A stretch of 53,236 bases of DNA from an uncultured Bacteroidales bacterium. GTDB taxonomy: Bacteria > Bacteroidota > Bacteroidia > Bacteroidales > Paludibacteraceae. Below, piece after piece: positions 25,439-32,164 of this stretch (within the stretch, counting starts at the first letter, position 1; every line of letters begins with the position of its first letter). The translations under genes were made by a program, and so were the position numbers. The notes under the pieces were generated by a model. The model ran no database searches. It was given only the letters and a program-made list of their open reading frames with translations, and was not told the DNA's origin. Location: assembly GCA_902780495.1 (NCBI GenBank), contig CACZFM010000015.1, positions 1-53,236 of the forward strand, written 5' to 3'.

Positions 25439-25470
25439 CAAAAGTACTACTTTTTTTGGATATATGCAAA
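25439..25470 (-). promoter_or_regulatory. Promoter of the twelve-gene minus-strand run
   Basis: TTTG (25470-25467), 20-nt spacer, TACTTTTG (25446-25439). It interlocks with the smpB promoter on the other strand over 25455-25470. Confidence 0.88.
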
Positions 25471-25486
25471 TTATTTTGTACTTTTG
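25455..25486 (+). promoter_or_regulatory. Promoter of smpB
   Basis: TTTG (25455-25458), 20-nt spacer, TACTTTTG (25479-25486). Transcription should start near 25492, leaving a leader of only about 12 nt. Its -33 box lies inside the spacer of the opposing promoter. Confidence 0.88.
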
Positions 25487-25503
25487 CAGCGTTTTTTGGT
25501 TTT

Positions 25504-25959
25504 ATGCACGCAAAAACGAATGTACATATAAAGAATAGAAGGGCTTCTTTCGACTATGAAATCCTCGACCGTTACACCGCCGGAATACAGCTGTACGGCA
25601 CGGAAATTAAGTCGATTCGGGAGAGCAAAGCTTCGCTGGCGGATACCTATTGTATCTTCCAGAGCGGTGAATTGTGGGTTAAGCAGATGAATATCGCCGA
25701 GTATCGCTTTGGTTCGTATGCCAATCACGAAGTCCGCCGGGACCGCAAACTGCTCCTTACACGAAAGGAACTGCGCAAACTGGAGAGGCAGACCAAAGAG
25801 TCCGGAAAGACCATCATTCCTCTTTCGCTCTTTATCAATGAACGCGGCTTGGCAAAACTGGAGATTGCCCTTTGTCAGGGTAAGCATGACTACGATAAAC
25901 GCCGTTCCATCCAGGAGCGCGATGCCAAACGCGACATGGACCGCCTGCGCCTGAAATAA
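25504..25959 (+). CDS. smpB: SsrA-binding protein SmpB
   Basis: The 151-residue protein binds tmRNA and delivers it to stalled ribosomes for trans-translation. The ATG at 25504 is just downstream of the promoter; the longer open frame to 25345 covers the promoter and the opposing gene. Family features are [19 protein letters not shown] at the start, [14 protein letters not shown] near 35, a central KLLL-x-x-KEL stretch, and the basic C-terminal tail ([17 protein letters not shown]) that folds into the mRNA channel. The tmRNA gene itself is not in this window. Confidence 0.96.
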   Translation: MHAKTNVHIKNRRASFDYEILDRYTAGIQLYGTEIKSIRESKASLADTYCIFQSGELWVKQMNIAEYRFGSYANHEVRRDRKLLLTRKELRKLERQTKESGKTIIPLSLFINERGLAKLEIALCQGKHDYDKRRSIQERDAKRDMDRLRLK

Positions 25960-25995
25960 TTAGAAAATGAATGATAAACGTAAATGATAAATAGT

Positions 25996-26526
25996 ATGAA
26001 AAACATTGCATTACTTATCCTCGCTGCGGCTTTGCTTGGCAGTTGCGGCATGATGAACAATTCGGCAGCTTCTTCATCGGCTGCCACGTCTTCCACTTCT
26101 CAATCCCTCAACCCCTCGCAGGCGGGCTCGCAGGCAGGAAGTGCCTTGGCTGCAATCTACAAACAGTACAAGGCGGAAGGCACTTACAATGTCAAGAATC
26201 CCACCAACATCGCCAATCTGATGCTCTTGCTTAGCAACTGCAAGGATTTGACAACAGAGTACAAGAACAAGGACTATCTCACTTCGTTTGGCACGGGGCT
26301 CATCGCTGGCAGTGCAGGCTTGGTAGTTGAGCAGAACGCTGCCCAGGTTACCGATTATCTCTATCAGGCGGCTTCAACCGCGGCGCAGACGGTGGGACAA
26401 GGCACCCGGACCGGAACAGAACAAGCCGAATCAACGATTTCGAAAATCGGAAACGGACTGCAAACGGCTTCACAGACCGCAGGAACTATCTCCAGCCTGA
26501 TGTCTCTCTTCGGAGCCGCCAAATAA
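25996..26526 (+). CDS. Lipoprotein of unknown function
   Basis: ATG at 25996 (rather than 25984) starts a lipoprotein signal ending LLGSC, with the lipidated Cys at residue 17. The mature protein, about 160 residues, has a Ser/Ala/Thr-rich linker, then a domain with YKAEGTYNVKNPTNIANLM and LLSNCKDLTTEYKN, a Gly/Ala-rich segment (FGTGLIAGSAGLV) and a low-complexity C-terminal helix rich in Thr, Ser and Gly. I do not recognise the family beyond an impression that similar lipoproteins occur in Bacteroidales. It follows smpB by 36 nt and ends at a terminator. Confidence 0.85.
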   Translation: MKNIALLILAAALLGSCGMMNNSAASSSAATSSTSQSLNPSQAGSQAGSALAAIYKQYKAEGTYNVKNPTNIANLMLLLSNCKDLTTEYKNKDYLTSFGTGLIAGSAGLVVEQNAAQVTDYLYQAASTAAQTVGQGTRTGTEQAESTISKIGNGLQTASQTAGTISSLMSLFGAAK

Positions 26527-26577
26527 ACTCATCCCGCCAAATAAGCTTTGGCAGCTAAATAAAATCAGAATATCCAA

Positions 26578-26609
26578 CAGGCTCACACTCAACGTGGGTC
26601 TGTTTTTTT
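26578..26609 (+). terminator. Intrinsic terminator after the lipoprotein gene
   Basis: CAGGCTCAC (26578-26586) pairs with GTGGGTCTG (26594-26602) using two G-U pairs, followed by seven T. Confidence 0.8.
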
Positions 26610-26630
26610 CTCCCTCAATTCTCGGACTAA

Positions 26631-26740
26631 ACACGATAGATACACGATAGATACACGATAGATATACGATAGATATACGATAGATACACGATAGATACAC
26701 GATAGATACACGATAGATATACGATAGATACACGATAGAT
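26631..26740. repeat. Tandem array, 10 units of 11 bp (ACACGATAGAT)
   Basis: Ten head-to-tail units without any indel; the only variation is C or T at unit position 2 (order C C C T T C C C T C). It begins 22 bp after the terminator. A weaker 11-bp phase may continue to about 26773 (CACCGAGTGGT, CACCGAGAGAT). Confidence 0.97.
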
Positions 26741-26802
26741 ACAGCAGGGATCACCGAGTGGTCACCGAGAGATGAGCGTGAAGCGATTGAGCCGCACCGA
26801 AG

Positions 26803-26949
26803 AATGTCCGGTGGACATTTGAAGGTGAAGGAGTGCCTTGAATGGCACTCCGAGTGTCGTACCCGACGACTTCCCAGTCGGAGGGATTAGTACGGCACAT
26901 AGAATTTTATGCGGCGCGAGTCCGAAGCAGCCTTCACTGCTGCAAGGAC
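26803..26949. other. Cluster of five hairpins in non-coding DNA
   Basis: In order: AATGTCC-GGT-GGACATT (26803-26819); GGAGTGCC-TTGAAT-GGCACTCC (26830-26851); GTCGT-ACCCG-ACGAC (26856-26870), which competes with CGACT-TCCC-AGTCG (26867-26880); and GTCC...GGAC (26920-26949) enclosing GCAGC-CTTCACT-GCTGC. No gene is visible from 26527 to 27134. A structured RNA or a DNA-level element is possible; strand cannot be assigned. Confidence 0.5.
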
Positions 26950-27134
26950 ATAGAGTTCCTTAAGGCCGAGATGACCATAGGGATAGCATACCCTTACCGA
27001 AGGGTTAGCACTTGCCTATACCGGTCTTTTCCGGTTCTACATAGTCTCTCTTGGTCCCTACTCATTTATCCTGCTCCGACTATCCTTCAATATCCCTCAA
27101 AAAAGCAGATTCAGGATGCTTTTTTCTTGTTTTA

Positions 27135-27166
27135 TTTGCACATATCAAAAAAAACAAGTACCTTTG
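27135..27166 (+). promoter_or_regulatory. Promoter of the topA operon
   Basis: TTTG (27135-27138), 20-nt spacer, TACCTTTG (27159-27166); start expected near 27173, leader about 60 nt. Confidence 0.87.
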
Positions 27167-27170
27167 CAGC

Positions 27171-27196
27171 CGATTTTGGAAATAGCACCAAAATCG
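27171..27196 (+). promoter_or_regulatory. Perfect hairpin at the 5' end of the topA leader
   Basis: CGATTTTGG (27171-27179), loop AAATAGCA, CCAAAATCG (27188-27196): a 9-bp perfect stem at or within a few bases of the transcription start. It may stabilise the mRNA or tune topA to supercoiling or transcription rate; this is inference. Confidence 0.6.
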
Positions 27197-27233
27197 ACAC
27201 CTTAATGTAGGAAATTTGATACAAAAACAATAT

Positions 27234-29540
27234 ATGAGTAAAAACCTTGTAATAGTTGAGTCTCCCGCCAAGGCAAAGACGATAGAAAAGTTCCTCGGAA
27301 CGGACTATCATGTCATGTCTTCGCAGGGTCATATCCGGGATATTGAAGGAATAGGCAAGAATAGCACGGGTATTGACTTCGACAACAACTATCAACCGAA
27401 TTATGTAATTGAACCCCAGAAACACCATTTGCTCAATCAACTGCGAACAGAGGTGAAAAAAGCCGACACCGTTTGGCTGGCAAGCGATGAAGACCGCGAA
27501 GGGGAAGCCATCGCATGGCATCTCCATGAAGTCTTGGACCTTAAAAACAAGAATACACATCGCATCGTCTTCCACGAAATCACCAAATCTGCCATACAGG
27601 AAGCCATCTTGCATCCGCGTGACATAGATTACAACCTTGTTAACGCACAGCAGGCACGGCGGGTGCTGGACCGAATCGTCGGATTTGAACTGTCGCCCAT
27701 CTTGTGGAGGAAAATCACAACAGGACTCTCGGCGGGACGTGTACAGTCCGTTGCGGTACGCCTTGTTGTAGAAAGGGAACGGGAAATCGAATCCTTCCGG
27801 GAAGTTTCCCAATACCGCATCTTGGCGGATTTCGACGGAAAAAATACGGCAGGAGAGAATATCGTGTTGAAAACGGAACTCAACCATCGCTTCTCCACAA
27901 AAGAGGAAGCCATCGCTTTCCTTGAACAATGCAAAACGGCGGCATTCTCCATCTCTTCTATCACGCAAAAACCTGCCCGCCGTTCACCGGCTCCTCCCTT
28001 CACTACCAGTAGCCTGCAGCAGGAGGCAGCGAGAAAACTCAAGTTCCCTGTCTCGAAGACCATGCGTCTGGCGCAATCCTTGTACGAAGCCGGTCATATC
28101 ACCTATATGCGTACCGACTCTATGAACCTCAGCGGACTGGCAATCGCCACCGCAAAGGAGGAAATCCTTGCGCAATATGGAGACAACTATCATCGCGCTC
28201 GCCAATACCATACCACTAGCAAGGGCGCGCAGGAGGCACACGAAGCCATCCGACCGACCTATATGAAGGTGCATAATGCCGGAGCCAATCAGGATGAGAG
28301 ACGGTTGTATGAACTCATTTGGAAACGTACTATCGCCTGCCAGATGGCAGATGCGCAAATGCAGAGCACGCGTATAGAAATAGCATCCGACACGCTTCCT
28401 TACCACTTTGTCGCAAGTGGAGAAGTGGTTCTCTTTGACGGTTTCATGAGAGTGTACATCCAGTCCACGGACGATGAATCGGAAACGGATACCACCGTTC
28501 TGCCGCAAATGAAGGAAGGGGCTGCCCTGGAGCGCAAAGAGATTGTGGCGCAGCAGACCTTCTCCAAACCGCCGTATCGCTACAACGAAGCAACACTGGT
28601 AAGAAAGATGGAGGAACTCGGTATCGGTCGTCCTTCCACCTATGCCACTATCATTGAAACAATCCAGCAACGCCGCTACGTGGAGAGAGGAAATGTTGCG
28701 GGAAAGAAACGCGATTACAACCTATTGACCTTGCGCGGAGAACATGTGTCTGACAAACAGAAAACGGAAACGGCGGGACATGACACGCAGAAATTGCTGC
28801 CCACGGATTTGGGATGTCTCACCAACGATTTCTTGGTTGAGCAGTTCCCCGAAATACTGAGTTACGACTTCACAGCCCGTGAGGAAGAGAACTTTGATAA
28901 AATCGCTGCGGGTAAGAAAAATTGGGTGAATACGGTGGACTCCTTCTACAAAACATTCCATCCGTCCATCCTTCGCGTACCGACCGGTAAAGTAGCGGGA
29001 CGTTTCCTCGGCAATACGCCCGCAGGAGAACCTGTCTATGCCAAAATCAGCAAGATAGGACCCTGCATCCAAATAGGAAGTGCCGAACAGGATAAACCTC
29101 GCTTTGTCTCTTTGGATAAGGACCATTCCCTGTTCACCATCACATTGGAAGAGGCATTGGCGCTGTTCCAAAACGCACAGCCGGGAGTCGTTTGTATCTT
29201 GGACGGCGAAGAAGTCATCTCCGGAGAAGGGAAATATGGCCCATACCTCCGTATGGGCAAAACCTTCGTTTCGCTGCCCAAAGGGAAAGATCCGCATACC
29301 CTCACCGAAGAAGATGTACGCGCTCTCTTTGCAAAACGCGTACAGCAGAGCGAACCCATTCACCAATGGGGGAATCTGCAAGTCTTGGAAGGACGCTATG
29401 GGGCGTATATCAAAACGGAAACAGGCAACATCCGTATCCCTCGTAATACCGATGTGGCGGCACTTACCGAAGAAGAGTGCCGCAAAATCGTGGAGAACGC
29501 TGCCGCTGCACCCGCAAAACCCTACAAACGTAAAAAATAG
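27234..29540 (+). CDS. topA: DNA topoisomerase I (type IA)
   Basis: ATG at 27234 opens SKNLVIVESPAKAKTIEKF, the standard start; a TTG 18 nt upstream is also in frame. The 768-residue enzyme relaxes negative supercoils. The Toprim domain ends with DREGEAIAWHL near 88, the catalytic Tyr lies in YMRTDSMNLS near 291, and the C-terminus has Toprim-C repeats (KYGPYLRMGKTF, RYGAYIKTETGNI) and a short Lys-rich end instead of zinc fingers. It heads an operon with panD, tgt and lptG. Confidence 0.97.
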   Translation: MSKNLVIVESPAKAKTIEKFLGTDYHVMSSQGHIRDIEGIGKNSTGIDFDNNYQPNYVIEPQKHHLLNQLRTEVKKADTVWLASDEDREGEAIAWHLHEVLDLKNKNTHRIVFHEITKSAIQEAILHPRDIDYNLVNAQQARRVLDRIVGFELSPILWRKITTGLSAGRVQSVAVRLVVEREREIESFREVSQYRILADFDGKNTAGENIVLKTELNHRFSTKEEAIAFLEQCKTAAFSISSITQKPARRSPAPPFTTSSLQQEAARKLKFPVSKTMRLAQSLYEAGHITYMRTDSMNLSGLAIATAKEEILAQYGDNYHRARQYHTTSKGAQEAHEAIRPTYMKVHNAGANQDERRLYELIWKRTIACQMADAQMQSTRIEIASDTLPYHFVASGEVVLFDGFMRVYIQSTDDESETDTTVLPQMKEGAALERKEIVAQQTFSKPPYRYNEATLVRKMEELGIGRPSTYATIIETIQQRRYVERGNVAGKKRDYNLLTLRGEHVSDKQKTETAGHDTQKLLPTDLGCLTNDFLVEQFPEILSYDFTAREEENFDKIAAGKKNWVNTVDSFYKTFHPSILRVPTGKVAGRFLGNTPAGEPVYAKISKIGPCIQIGSAEQDKPRFVSLDKDHSLFTITLEEALALFQNAQPGVVCILDGEEVISGEGKYGPYLRMGKTFVSLPKGKDPHTLTEEDVRALFAKRVQQSEPIHQWGNLQVLEGRYGAYIKTETGNIRIPRNTDVAALTEEECRKIVENAAAAPAKPYKRKK

Positions 29541-29570
29541 CATGTTGTTCGACTAATACCGCATACAAAG

Positions 29571-29915
29571 ATGTTTTTACAAATTCTCAAATCAAAGATA
29601 CACAGAGTAACGGTCACGGAAGCCAATCTGGATTATGTGGGGTCTATAACAATAGACGAAGATCTGATGGATGCTGCTCACATCGTTTGCGGCGAGAAAG
29701 TGACGGTGGTGGATAACACCAACGGCGCACGCTTGGAAACGTATGTCATACCCGGAAAACGCGGTAGCGGGTGTATCTGTATGAACGGCGCAGCCGCACA
29801 TCTTATGAAAGTGGGTGATGTGGTTATCATTATGGCGTATGCACTGATGACAGAGGACGAACAACGCAACTTCAAACCCTTCATCGTCTTTCCCGACCAT
29901 AATCGCCTTGCCTAA
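29571..29915 (+). CDS. panD: Aspartate 1-decarboxylase
   Basis: The 114-residue pyruvoyl enzyme makes beta-alanine for pantothenate and CoA. YVGSIT at 22-27 contains the Gly24-Ser25 self-cleavage site that creates the pyruvoyl cofactor; NGAAAHL near 72 and the early [10 protein letters not shown] are also family motifs. It starts 30 nt after topA and ends 20 nt before tgt, so it is probably co-transcribed. Confidence 0.96.
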   Translation: MFLQILKSKIHRVTVTEANLDYVGSITIDEDLMDAAHIVCGEKVTVVDNTNGARLETYVIPGKRGSGCICMNGAAAHLMKVGDVVIIMAYALMTEDEQRNFKPFIVFPDHNRLA

Positions 29916-29935
29916 TTATTGAAATCCTTGTGCTG

Positions 29936-31066
29936 ATGTTCTTTGACCTACATACCACAGCCCCGCAGTCTGCCGCCCGTGCTGGTGTCATTCACACCGA
30001 TCATGGGGATATACAGACACCCATTTTTATGCCGGTAGGAACTGTGGGAACGGTTAAAGGTGTGCATAGAAGGGAACTGACCGACGATATCAAAGTACAA
30101 ATCATCTTGGGTAATACCTACCACCTCTACCTGCGCCCTGGAACAGATATCTTGTACCGAGCAGGTGGACTTCACCGCTTCGAGGGATGGGACAAACCTA
30201 TTCTGACCGATTCCGGAGGCTATCAGGTCTTTTCGCTAACCGATATCCGCAAAATGACGGAAGATGGCGTACAGTTCTCCAGTCATATTGACGGACGGAA
30301 ACTGATGTTTACGCCGGAAAGTGTGATGGATATTGAGCGCTTGATAGGTGCTGATATAATGATGGCGTTCGATGAGTGTTGTCCGGGGACGGCCGACCGC
30401 GCCTATGCCCTGCAAAGTATGGAACGCACCCATCGTTGGTTGGACAGATGTATCAAACGCTTTGATGAAACAGAGAATATATACGGATACCGACAGCATC
30501 TCTTTCCTATCGTACAGGGCTGTGTCTACACCGACTTGAGGCAGGAAGCGGCAAAGAGACTGCGCGATTTGGATAGGGATGGATATGCAATAGGCGGACT
30601 GGCTGTGGGCGAACCCGCGGAGAAAATGTACGAAATGATAGAGGTTGTAAATGCCATTCTGCCGGAAAACAAACCCCGCTACCTGATGGGAGTGGGAACG
30701 CCGTGGAATATATTGGAGAGCATTGACCGCGGAGTGGATATGTTCGACTGCGTAATGCCTACCCGTAACGGGAGAAATGGTATGATCTTCACGCGCAATG
30801 GCGTAATGAATATGCGTAATCTCAAGTGGGCTGACGATTTCACATGTTTGGATCCGGATGGCACATCCTATGTGGATCAGGCATATTCGCGTGCCTATGT
30901 GCGCCATTTGATTCATGCGGACGAAATGTTGGGACTCAGCATACTTAGTATACATAATCTCGCATTCTACCTGTGGCTGGTGGGCGAAGCAAGACAACAC
31001 ATCCTCAATGGCGATTTCCGCACATGGAAAGATGCCATGATACCTCAATTGCAGCAACGTCTATGA
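29936..31066 (+). CDS. tgt: tRNA-guanine transglycosylase, zinc ligands replaced
   Basis: The ATG at 29936 is preferred over a GTG at 29930. The 376-residue TIM-barrel enzyme exchanges guanine 34 for preQ1 in GUN-anticodon tRNAs. It has FMPVGTVGTVKG near 30, LTDSGGYQVFS near 91, VGTPWNILE near 255, and the nucleophile Asp in FDCVMPTRNGRNG near 270. The usual CxCxxC before YSRAY is absent here: the aligned residues are Gly, Ser and Asp, although the later IHN histidine is kept. I recall the same loss in other Bacteroidota Tgt proteins, so the enzyme is probably active. The stop overlaps lptG by 4 nt. Confidence 0.94.
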   Translation: MFFDLHTTAPQSAARAGVIHTDHGDIQTPIFMPVGTVGTVKGVHRRELTDDIKVQIILGNTYHLYLRPGTDILYRAGGLHRFEGWDKPILTDSGGYQVFSLTDIRKMTEDGVQFSSHIDGRKLMFTPESVMDIERLIGADIMMAFDECCPGTADRAYALQSMERTHRWLDRCIKRFDETENIYGYRQHLFPIVQGCVYTDLRQEAAKRLRDLDRDGYAIGGLAVGEPAEKMYEMIEVVNAILPENKPRYLMGVGTPWNILESIDRGVDMFDCVMPTRNGRNGMIFTRNGVMNMRNLKWADDFTCLDPDGTSYVDQAYSRAYVRHLIHADEMLGLSILSIHNLAFYLWLVGEARQHILNGDFRTWKDAMIPQLQQRL

Positions 31067-32157
31067 TGAAGTTCCGTAGTCCCATAGCGCGCCTTGACTG
31101 GTATATTATAGGTAAGTTCCTGGGGACTTTCTTCTTCTCCATCATTCTGATACTGAGTATTGGTATTGTCTTTGACCTTACGGAGAAGATGGACGATTTC
31201 TTTGAATACCAATTATCTTTCAAGGATGTCGTCTTGGGATATTATATCTATTTCATCCCGTACTATATGAATATGTTTAGCCCGCTATTCATATTCATAT
31301 CGGTAATCTTCTTTACCAGTAAGTTGGCGGGAAACAGTGAGATTATTGCAATGCATGCTGCGGGGATGAGTTTCCAGCGGTTTATGCGCCCGTATGCTAT
31401 CTCTGCTACATTCCTCTTCTTGCTTCTCTTTTGGTTGGCGGGATATATCATCCCTCCTGCCTCTGGCAAACTGCTTTCGTTTGAGGATAAGTATATAAGC
31501 AGTTTCTCGGTGGAGAATGCCAATAACGTACAAATGGAGGTGGAGCCTGGAACGATTCTCTATATCGAGACCTACAAACTCAAGACAAATCAAGGCTACA
31601 GAGCCTCTCTGGAGCATTTTGACGGCAAAACGCTCACCATGCGTATAACAGCCGATCGCATTCGTTTCGACTCTGCTTACTGCTGGCATCTGGAGAACTA
31701 CACGCGCCGTGACTTTGACGGTCTGCGTGAATCGCTTACACGAGGGGCAAGATTGGATACCATCATTCCGATGCATCCGGAGGAATTGTTTATCACGGCC
31801 ACGGATGCTCAGCATATGACCAATCCGGAACTGAAGAAGTATATGGATCGGCAGCGTCAGCGCGGAGCCGGCAATCTCCAAGCCTTCGAAACGGAATGGT
31901 GGAAACGTTTCGCTTCTCCCATTGGGGCATTTATTATGACTCTCCTTGGGGTAACAATGAGTTGCAAGAAAGTGCGCGGAGGTATGGGTAAGAATCTTGG
32001 ATTCGGTTTGACCCTTTCGGCGTTGTATATCCTTTTCTCTACAGTCTCCACCACCTTTTCTGTGAGTGGTGTTTTGTCACCCTTCATGGCGGTATGGATA
32101 CCGAATTTCTTGTTCCTCGCTATAGGAATATACCTCTATTTCCTCGTCCGCAAATAG
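31063..32157 (+). CDS. LptF/LptG family permease (LPS export)
   Basis: The start ATG at 31063 overlaps the tgt stop (ATGA). The 364-residue protein has the YjgP/YjgQ architecture: three membrane helices (about 15-40, 55-85, 95-125), a periplasmic beta-jellyroll domain (about 130-265), and three more helices to the C-terminus. RLDWYIIGKFLGTFFFS at the start and the coupling region NSEIIAMHAAGMSF near 90 are family signatures. With LptB it forms the inner-membrane machine that extracts LPS. Pairing of tgt with an LptF/G gene is common in Bacteroidota. It ends 7 nt before the convergent porZ gene. Confidence 0.92.
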   Translation: MMKFRSPIARLDWYIIGKFLGTFFFSIILILSIGIVFDLTEKMDDFFEYQLSFKDVVLGYYIYFIPYYMNMFSPLFIFISVIFFTSKLAGNSEIIAMHAAGMSFQRFMRPYAISATFLFLLLFWLAGYIIPPASGKLLSFEDKYISSFSVENANNVQMEVEPGTILYIETYKLKTNQGYRASLEHFDGKTLTMRITADRIRFDSAYCWHLENYTRRDFDGLRESLTRGARLDTIIPMHPEELFITATDAQHMTNPELKKYMDRQRQRGAGNLQAFETEWWKRFASPIGAFIMTLLGVTMSCKKVRGGMGKNLGFGLTLSALYILFSTVSTTFSVSGVLSPFMAVWIPNFLFLAIGIYLYFLVRK

Positions 32158-32164
32158 GAATTGT

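Noticed and set aside
26631..26740. CRISPR array
   Set aside because: Units are 11 bp, contiguous, without spacers, and no cas genes are present.
26470..26754. 94-codon minus-strand frame across the 11-bp array
   Set aside because: The repeated Ile/Val/Tyr/Ser protein is just the 11-bp unit read through; no start context or homology.
27001..27060. tRNA or rRNA fragment in the hairpin-rich gap before topA
   Set aside because: Several stems are present but no cloverleaf, T-loop or rRNA motif could be built.
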